Assembly (NCBI GenBank): GCA_043742705.1
Contig: JAYTXY010000050.1
Location: forward strand, 1-6,059
DNA length: 6,059 bases
Reading direction: 5' to 3'
Source of the DNA: JAPLDA01 sp043742705
Lineage (GTDB): Bacteria; Bacteroidota; Bacteroidia; AKYH767-A; 2013-40CM-41-45
Of this stretch, positions 1 through 4,057 are shown one piece after another (position 1 is the first letter of the stretch; each line of letters starts with the position of its first letter). Below the pieces are notes generated by a model. That model was given only the letters and a program-made list of their open reading frames with translations. It ran no database searches and was not told the origin of the DNA. The translations under genes were made by a program, and so were the position numbers.

Positions 1-1106
1 GTTTTTTCTTCCACCTTCTTTTCAAGATTCAGGTTCATCTGCCTGATTTTTTCTTCCGCTTCTTTTCTCGCTGTAATATCAATGGCAGCAGTAAGGAAAC
101 AATCCTTACCATTCAGGTTGATCCTGTCGATATTCGTTGATACCCACCTGATTCTTCCGTCCTTTGAATTCGTTTGTGTTTCCACATTTCTCACAAATCC
201 TTCTGTCATCATTTTTTTTAGAATGTGATCACGCTCCTCGGCCTGAACAAGAATTCTTAAGTCAATGGATGATTTACCTATCATTTCTTCTTTTGTGTAT
301 CCCCAGAATTCTGCAAATGCCTGGTTCACTTCCAGGTACTTTCCCGTTGGCGCATCTGCAATGGCTTTCATCACAGGGCTTTCATAGAAGAGCATTGAAA
401 AAAGATTTACGTTCTCTTTGATTTTTACTTCTGCATTTGCGCGCCTGATGGAATTATAACGGATGAAGGCAAAAGAAATTACAAGAAGAATAACCAGGAT
501 AATACTTAGCATCAGGAAAGCAAAACCTGTTGTTGCAAGACTATTGTCGTGATTCTGCTTTTGTTGCTGAAGTGTATTTTTCGCGTCCGCTTTTATTTCC
601 GCGATGAGATTCCTGATTCCATCCATGTAAATTTTGCTTTGCTTTGTTTCGAGCAGTTCATTTACCTGGCGCTCCAATTTTTGATCTTTTAATCTGATCA
701 AAAGAGACGAAAAAACAATGCGTTTCTGAATCAGGGTTGTTAATGAATCGACTCTCGCCTGCTGCAGAGGGTTGGTGGAAGTAAGTCGCTTCAGTCGGTA
801 GGTATGATGGAATACAAGTTTCTTTGCAGCGTTAAAGTTTTCAAGATAGCTGGTGTCGCCGGTTGCGACATAACCCCTGATCCCAACGCTGAGATCCTGG
901 GAGCGAGACAGGATTTCTTCTGCTTCATTCAGCAGTTCATTTGTTTGTTCAATTGATATGGAAGAACTATGAAATCGCTCATTGTTTTTGAATGTGATTA
1001 TTCCAATAATAAGTACAAACAAAAAGATAATGCTGAAGAAAATGTAGATTCTCCTCGTAAAAGAGGTCTTCTTTAAGAGGTCAGATATTGAGGGAAATGT
1101 TGACAC
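1..1106 (-). CDS. CHASE3/PAS sensor histidine kinase, N-terminal part (C-terminus beyond window)
   Basis: This is an unbroken minus-strand frame of 368 codons that runs off the left edge. The N-terminus is short and basic (KKTSFTRR), followed by a membrane segment at about residues 20-39. A helical extracytoplasmic region at about 52-180 carries the CHASE3-like signature GIRGYVATGDTSYLENF at 75-91. A second membrane segment lies at about 190-214. A PAS/PAC domain follows at about 233-348, with YLEVNQAFAEFWGYTKEEM and DITARKEAEEKI. A charged coiled-coil stretch reaches the edge. CHASE3 is known as a periplasmic sensory domain of kinases and cyclases; a HisKA-type core is expected next but is not visible, so 'kinase' is inference. 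There is no in-frame ATG between the upstream stop (1128-1130) and codon 161, which lies inside the sensor domain. GTG at 1104-1106 is therefore the likely start, and it leaves a normal cytoplasmic tail before the first membrane helix. Confidence 0.85.
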   Translation of the reverse strand, partial: MSTFPSISDLLKKTSFTRRIYIFFSIIFLFVLIIGIITFKNNERFHSSSISIEQTNELLNEAEEILSRSQDLSVGIRGYVATGDTSYLENFNAAKKLVFHHTYRLKRLTSTNPLQQARVDSLTTLIQKRIVFSSLLIRLKDQKLERQVNELLETKQSKIYMDGIRNLIAEIKADAKNTLQQQKQNHDNSLATTGFAFLMLSIILVILLVISFAFIRYNSIRRANAEVKIKENVNLFSMLFYESPVMKAIADAPTGKYLEVNQAFAEFWGYTKEEMIGKSSIDLRILVQAEERDHILKKMMTEGFVRNVETQTNSKDGRIRWVSTNIDRINLNGKDCFLTAAIDITARKEAEEKIRQMNLNLEKKVEEK

Positions 1107-1122
1107 AAAAGAATTATTAAGC

Positions 1123-1130
1123 CAAAGTTA
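1123..1130 (-). promoter_or_regulatory. Bacteroidota -7-type promoter box for the CHASE3 kinase
   Basis: On the minus strand these bases read TAACTTTG, an exact match to the Bacteroidota -7 consensus TAnnTTTG. The box lies 16 bp upstream of the GTG start of the CHASE3 kinase, so a transcript would have a leader of only about 10 nt. No TTTG -33 box is present at the usual spacing; the nearest is 29 bp upstream. The call rests on one 8-bp box and its position, and chance is possible. Confidence 0.35.
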
Positions 1131-1151
1131 CATTTTTCATAATGTCACTTC

Positions 1152-1162
1152 TTGTAGTACAA
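1152..1162. promoter_or_regulatory. palindrome TTGTA-G-TACAA, possible operator
   Basis: This is a perfect 11-bp palindrome in the divergent intergenic region between the CHASE3 kinase and the XRE regulator gene. A shorter palindrome with the same half-site, TTGT-T-ACAA, lies at 1245-1253. XRE-type repressors commonly bind short palindromes near their own promoter, so these two sites are candidate operators for the regulator starting at 1330. The sequence shows only the symmetry; binding is inference, and short AT-rich palindromes arise often by chance. Confidence 0.25.
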
Positions 1163-1329
1163 ACAATGACACGCTTTTCAAGTTTTGATTGACTCTTTAA
1201 ATCCCGCCCGCATTCTATCTTTCGAATACAAATTGAGCGCCTTTTTGTTACAAGGAATTTAAAGTAAATAAGAAAGCATAAAGGTCGCAATTTATAACAC
1301 ATTACATAATCAAAATAGCCATAAACAAC

Positions 1330-1590
1330 ATGTCTACAACAGCTTTGATGACCCTCACAAACAACAGAGTATCTATGAATGATCCAAAGTTTTTAACAGG
1401 TCTGGGCACACGGATAAAGCAAATCCGTGCCGAAAAAAAAATATCTCAGGTTGAACTTGCTCATCTTTGTGCCATTGAAAAGGCTAGTATGTCAAGGTTG
1501 GAATCCGGTCGAACCAATCCCACTATTATTACCTTGAGAAAAATAAGCAAGGCGCTGGACGTGCACATCAGTGAGTTGCTTAAGGATTGA
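1330..1590 (+). CDS. XRE-family helix-turn-helix transcriptional regulator
   Basis: A small DNA-binding protein of 86 aa, or 71 aa if translation starts at the internal ATG at 1375. Residues 22-86 form a complete Cro/C1-type HTH_3 domain. It opens with LGTRIKQIRAEKKISQ, continues with VELAHLCAIEKASMSRLESG as the helix-turn-helix, and ends with TLRKISKALDVHISELL. There is no other domain, which is typical of single-domain XRE repressors. The 71-aa form starting MNDPKFLTGLG matches the usual family length better; the first 15 residues (MSTTALMTLTNN...) look unstructured. No Shine-Dalgarno sequence helps decide. It heads a plus-strand cassette with two small genes and is divergent from the CHASE3 kinase. 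Autoregulation through the nearby TTGT/ACAA palindromes is possible. Targets are unknown; a solitary regulator, phage-type repressor or antitoxin-like role all fit. Confidence 0.88.
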   Translation: MSTTALMTLTNNRVSMNDPKFLTGLGTRIKQIRAEKKISQVELAHLCAIEKASMSRLESGRTNPTIITLRKISKALDVHISELLKD

Positions 1591-1614
1591 ATTTCATTCA
1601 CCTGTATTTTATTT

Positions 1615-1627
1615 ACAACACAGTTGT
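1615..1627. promoter_or_regulatory. inverted repeat ACAAC-ACA-GTTGT between XRE gene and next gene
   Basis: Perfect 5-bp arms with a 3-bp spacer lie in the 114-bp gap between the XRE gene and the gene at 1705. The half-sites resemble those of the palindromes upstream of the XRE gene but are arranged outward (ACAA then TTGT). It could be an internal operator or nothing. The gap holds no clear promoter match and no good terminator hairpin, so read-through from the XRE gene is plausible. Confidence 0.2.
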
Positions 1628-1704
1628 CCGTGCCTGTGACGACTGTTGGAATTTTAATAACACGGTTTATAAACTGATACATAGTCAAGCTAAAATAGAG
1701 AGTT

Positions 1705-2112
1705 ATGTTGGTAATGAAGTCGAGCGATCATCATCTTTATTTTTCAACTCATTTTTTAAAGAATGGTCAACCGACTGTTTTTTTTACGATAGAGAACAAA
1801 AAGAATATTTTTAATTTTCTGAAAGAGCTTGGATATGGTTATGTCAGGCTAGATGATAAAAAGGTTTTCTTTTTCAGGGACGAAGACAAAATTGTTCCCG
1901 TTACTTTTCTTGAACTTCTGCGGGCCTTTGGCGGTTTCCTGAAGTCGCTTGATTTTTCTCATTTGGGTTTGGGAACAGAAATCTTGTTCGATGAATACCA
2001 TGCTCAACAACCTATCCGCAACAATGGAATTCTCAGATCAAGTTTGTCTGCTGAATTAAACAACACCGAGTTAAACGAGTTAAGACTCGAACTGGAATAT
2101 GCTGCCGTGTAA
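1705..2112 (+). CDS. uncharacterised 135-aa protein of XRE cassette
   Basis: I do not recognise this gene with confidence. The product is soluble, with no signal peptide or membrane segment. It is rich in aromatic and charged residues: a probable alpha/beta region at 24-82 includes FNFLKELGYGYVRLDDKKVF and FRDEDKIVPVTFLELLRAFG. An acidic/Asn-rich tail (LSAELNNTELNELRLELEYA) follows. The pattern of a helix, a short strand giving an aromatic 'FFFRDEDKIVPVT' and another helix is vaguely like the N-terminal module of Bacteroidota phage or plasmid primase-helicases. That is a weak impression only. The ATG at 1705 has GAGAG just upstream; the ATG at 1714 (MKSSDHHLYF) is an alternative start. The 3' end overlaps the next gene by 14 bp, which suggests translational coupling and a shared role. 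That coupling, together with sensible amino-acid composition, supports it being a real gene. Confidence 0.65.
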   Translation: MLVMKSSDHHLYFSTHFLKNGQPTVFFTIENKKNIFNFLKELGYGYVRLDDKKVFFFRDEDKIVPVTFLELLRAFGGFLKSLDFSHLGLGTEILFDEYHAQQPIRNNGILRSSLSAELNNTELNELRLELEYAAV

Positions 2113-2278
2113 AATATTCGGTCATCGCTGGGTTTACAAAGACTACCGTCATGCCTGTGACGAATTTGGAGGAAAATTAAATTACAACCTTTCGCGGAGA
2201 TGTGTAAAATGTTTACGAAGAGAAGTGCATTTACAGGAAGGCAATTGGATTGAACAAAAGGCAGAAGTCGTTGCCTGA
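2099..2278 (+). CDS. 59-aa Cys/His putative zinc-binding protein (phage DUF1660-like)
   Basis: A short gene starting at ATG 2099 inside the 3' end of the preceding gene (stop 2110-2112) and ending with TGA at 2276-2278. The protein begins MLPCKIFGHRW. It has Cys4, His9, Trp11 and Cys20, then RRCVKCLRREVH with Cys35 and Cys38, and ends with an acidic/hydrophobic tail. The layout C-x3-GHxW ... RxCxxC matches small phage and prophage proteins of the DUF1660 kind, which are thought to be zinc ribbons. The match is by eye and no function is known for the family. Cys4/His9 plus Cys35/Cys38 would be the natural metal ligands; Cys20 is extra. The overlapping start argues for co-translation with the upstream gene. 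It stops 16 bp short of the convergent receiver gene. Confidence 0.72.
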   Translation: MLPCKIFGHRWVYKDYRHACDEFGGKLNYNLSRRCVKCLRREVHLQEGNWIEQKAEVVA

Positions 2279-2294
2279 TCGCTGAATTTTTTTC

Positions 2295-2705
2295 TTAAAC
2301 ATTGTCTAACGCTTCCTTTGTAAGCGGCTTGTTCAGGATTTTTTGAACCAGCGGATTGTTTTTCGCTCTCTTTAAACTTACCGGATCAGGGTCAATCGCA
2401 TTGGTTAGTAAAATTATTTTGCAATGTGATGTTACACCTTTATTGAGCTTGCTGTAAGCATTCAGGAAATCAAAACCATCCATAGCGGGCATTCCAAGAT
2501 CGAGGAAAATAACTTCAGGCAATTCGCCCGGTTCATTACTTAAACTTTTCAGGTAGTCAAGCGCTTCACCTGCTGAAGATTTTGTTTCAATGATTTCTGC
2601 GAGCGAAGCAGATTTCATAATCCGGCTTGAGATGTAAAGATCTACTTCATCATCGTCAATCAAAAGAACCTTTTTATAACGCACAAGTTGAGCGGTCGTA
2701 TTCAT
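2295..2705 (-). CDS. stand-alone receiver-domain response regulator (CheY-like)
   Basis: A single REC domain of 136 aa with no output domain. All catalytic positions are visible: the acidic cluster in VLLIDDDEVDLYIS (Asp17-Asp19), the phosphoacceptor Asp69 in EVIFLDLGMPAMDGFDFL, Thr101 in KIILLTNA and Lys126 in LNKPLT. It therefore should accept phosphate normally. The sub-type, with LIDDDEVDxYIS and a long insert before the phosphorylation strand (SLSNEPGELPEV), is frequent in Bacteroidota, where such proteins sit near hybrid or multi-PAS kinases. It is the last gene of a minus-strand pair, 37 bp after the upstream receiver gene, and converges on the XRE cassette. No Shine-Dalgarno sequence is seen. 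Its partner kinase and its output are not shown by the sequence; a relay, phosphate-sink or protein-interaction role is inference. Confidence 0.93.
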   Translation of the reverse strand: MNTTAQLVRYKKVLLIDDDEVDLYISSRIMKSASLAEIIETKSSAGEALDYLKSLSNEPGELPEVIFLDLGMPAMDGFDFLNAYSKLNKGVTSHCKIILLTNAIDPDPVSLKRAKNNPLVQKILNKPLTKEALDNV

Positions 2706-2742
2706 TACTGTTTGTATCGTGTATTTAAGTGGGGACTCTTTT

Positions 2743-3138
2743 TCAATTTGTTTTTGTCTTCAGGATAGAAAGCAATGCTTCCGGAACTTTTTCAAATTCG
2801 GTAGACTTGTCAAAGAAGTAATCAGCGCCTAATTCAGCGCATACATTCCGGTAATAAGATTCAGCATAGATCGTGAGCATGATCACTTTCGTATTCACGT
2901 GATCCTTTTTTATTTCCTTCAACACATGTATTCCGCTTTTGCCCTGAATGCTGATGTCAAGCAGCACGACATCAGGCGACATCACTTCGGTAATTATCAG
3001 TGCTTCTTTGCTGTTCTCCGCTTCACCTACGATTGTCATGTTAGTTAATTCACTTAACATGCTTTTTATTCGTCCGGCTACAACCGGAGAATCTTCCACG
3101 ATGAGAACTTTCAGATTATGTTGTCCCGGTTCTTTCAT
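2743..3138 (-). CDS. stand-alone receiver-domain response regulator (NarL-type REC, no DNA-binding domain)
   Basis: A single REC domain of 131 aa from the chosen start. The key residues are Glu15-Asp16 in LKVLIVEDSPVVAGRI, phosphoacceptor Asp61 in PDVVLLDISIQGKSG, Thr89 in VIMLTIYAE and Lys111 in ADYFFDKSTEFEKV. The sequence resembles the receiver half of NarL/LuxR-type regulators, but the frame stops right after the last helix (ALLSILKTKTN), so no helix-turn-helix is present. The frame is open upstream to an ATG at 3177, which would add 13 residues. I chose ATG at 3136-3138 (MKEPGQHNLKVL) because it gives the normal spacing to the first strand. It lies 37 bp upstream of the second receiver gene, probably in one transcript. 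Two unlike receivers side by side suggest a branched or multi-step relay, but this is inference. Confidence 0.92.
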   Translation of the reverse strand: MKEPGQHNLKVLIVEDSPVVAGRIKSMLSELTNMTIVGEAENSKEALIITEVMSPDVVLLDISIQGKSGIHVLKEIKKDHVNTKVIMLTIYAESYYRNVCAELGADYFFDKSTEFEKVPEALLSILKTKTN

Positions 3139-3221
3139 TTGACATTGCAAAGGAACAGCCCTGACAAAGCGAAACAAATAGAGAGAATTGCCAAATAAAT
3201 GTAGAGAAACGGACGGGTTGG

Positions 3222-3240
3222 TGTAGTTATTTATACTACA
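3222..3240. repeat. inverted repeat TGTAGT-N7-ACTACA
   Basis: Perfect 6-bp arms around an AT-only 7-bp centre (TATTTAT) lie about 85 bp upstream of the receiver gene start at 3138. There is no T-tract after it on either strand, so it is a poor terminator; a protein-binding site for that gene's promoter is more likely. No TAnnTTTG box was found next to it. Symmetry is observed; function is not. Confidence 0.3.
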
Positions 3241-3277
3241 ATTGGCGAAGCGTTGGTGTTAGAGGGGTATATTTTTG

Positions 3278-3341
3278 AGGAGAAAGTGGGAAGGTGAGAG
3301 AGTGGGAGAATGAGAAAGTGGGAGAGTGGGAGAGTGAGAAG
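3278..3341 (+). repeat. tandem octamer array, eight units of about GTGRGARA
   Basis: Sixty-four bases divide cleanly into eight consecutive 8-bp units with no register slip. The exact unit GTGGGAGA occurs at 3302, 3318 and 3326. The variants at 3286, 3294, 3310 and 3334 keep the purine-rich pattern, and the degenerate first unit starts at 3278. The strand is almost pure purine apart from the T at position 2 of most units. The array is non-coding and lies 3' of the kinase/LuxR-type regulator pair. It pairs with a shorter inverted array at 3389-3420. Confidence 0.8.
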
Positions 3342-3388
3342 GTATACAGATGCAAAAAAATATTCAAGTAGAAGGGTGACTTTTGTGG

Positions 3389-3420
3389 AGTCTCACTTTC
3401 TCACCTGCACACTTTCTCAA
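3389..3420 (-). repeat. inverted partner of the octamer array, four units
   Basis: Read on the minus strand, these 32 bases form four octamers of the same family as 3278-3341: positions 3420-3413, 3412-3405, 3404-3397 and 3396-3389. One is the exact form GTGAGAAA, and one (GTGTGCAG) is degenerate. The decamer TGAGAAAGTG occurs twice here (minus strand, 3394-3403 and 3410-3419) and once in the plus array (3311-3320), giving at least a 10-bp perfect stem with a loop of about 73 nt. A transcript leaving the regulator gene, which stops at 3426, would enter this element at once. It may therefore form a 3'-end hairpin with several alternative registers. Confidence 0.75.
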
Positions 3421-3425
3421 CAAAA

Positions 3426-4055
3426 CTAAACAAGATTATTCTGAATCCCGTAATGTGTGAGTTCCGCGTTGGTGCGGAAATTCATCTTCACGAGAATTCG
3501 GGCGCGATAGGTACTCACCGTTGTAGCACTCAGTGAAAGTTCGTTGGCGATTTCAGAAATAGTTTTGCCTGATGCGATTAACTTCAATACATCGAACTCT
3601 CTGTCAGAAAGCGTTTCATGCAATTCTTTGTCGGAGCGTTGATCAAGATTTTGTGCCAGCTTATCCGCTACCGTTGAAGTGATGTATCGTCTGCCACTTA
3701 AAATTGTTCTCACTGCATTCACTAATTCCTCAGATGCACTGTCTTTCGTAAGATAACCCGAAGCACCGGCTCGCAAAACACGAATCGCATAGCGGTCTTC
3801 CGGGTGCATGCTGACGATCAGCACGGGAAGCTTCGGAAATTCTTCTTTCAGTTGCTTCAATGTTTCCAGTCCGTTTCTTCCCGGCATGGAAAGATCGCTG
3901 ATGATGATGTTCCAGTCTCCTTCTCTTGCCTTGCGTAAAAGTCCAGAGCCATCATTTACTTCACTGATGGTTACCTCAGGAAATTCATCAATCAGGATTT
4001 CTTTCAGTCCCCTTCGTACAATGCTATGATCGTCTGCAATTAAAATACGAATCAT
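3426..4055 (-). CDS. NarL/FixJ-family response regulator (REC + LuxR-type HTH)
   Basis: A DNA-binding response regulator of 209 aa, the normal family length. The receiver domain spans about 1-120. It has Asp8-Asp9 in ILIADDHSIVRRGL, phosphoacceptor Asp54 in IIISDLSMPGRNGLE, Ser82 in VLIVSMHPE and Lys104 in SGYLTKDSA. A LuxR-type helix-turn-helix occupies about 146-205, with LSDREFDVLKLIASGKTISE and then IANELSLSATTVSTYRARIL, as expected for GerE-fold DNA binding. The ATG lies 2 bp after the stop of the sensor kinase, so the two are almost certainly co-transcribed and form a cognate pair; HisKA_3 kinases typically partner this regulator class. All phosphorylation residues are intact. Target genes are not evident. 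The gene stops just before the octamer repeat element. Confidence 0.96.
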   Translation of the reverse strand: MIRILIADDHSIVRRGLKEILIDEFPEVTISEVNDGSGLLRKAREGDWNIIISDLSMPGRNGLETLKQLKEEFPKLPVLIVSMHPEDRYAIRVLRAGASGYLTKDSASEELVNAVRTILSGRRYITSTVADKLAQNLDQRSDKELHETLSDREFDVLKLIASGKTISEIANELSLSATTVSTYRARILVKMNFRTNAELTHYGIQNNLV

Positions 4056-4057
4056 GT

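Noticed and set aside
1117..1302. Minus-strand open frame of 61 codons in the divergent intergenic region
   Set aside because: Its composition is Arg/Lys/Cys-rich without a recognisable motif, it occupies the promoter region of the kinase and XRE genes, and it has no start signal. It is probably random.
1587..1814. Plus-strand open frame starting with TTG overlapping the XRE stop and the next gene
   Set aside because: It overlaps more than 100 bp of the better-supported 1705-2112 gene in another frame and looks like untranslated spacer read through (many Asn, Phe, Tyr).
1631..2163. The 12-mer TGCCTGTGACGA occurs at 1631-1642 and 2152-2163
   Set aside because: About one such exact 12-bp repeat is expected by chance in 6 kb, and the flanks do not align convincingly. 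A degenerate copy of the small Cys/His gene in the spacer is not supported.
2255..2293. Hairpin AGGCA-N8-TGCCT between the convergent genes as a bidirectional terminator
   Set aside because: The stem is only 5 bp and overlaps the end of the small Cys/His gene. The T-run on the plus strand is 10 bp away and the one on the minus strand is interrupted (TTTGTT), so it is too weak to call.
3278..3420. Octamer array considered as a CRISPR array
   Set aside because: The units are 8 bp and directly adjacent, with no spacers, and there are no cas genes nearby.
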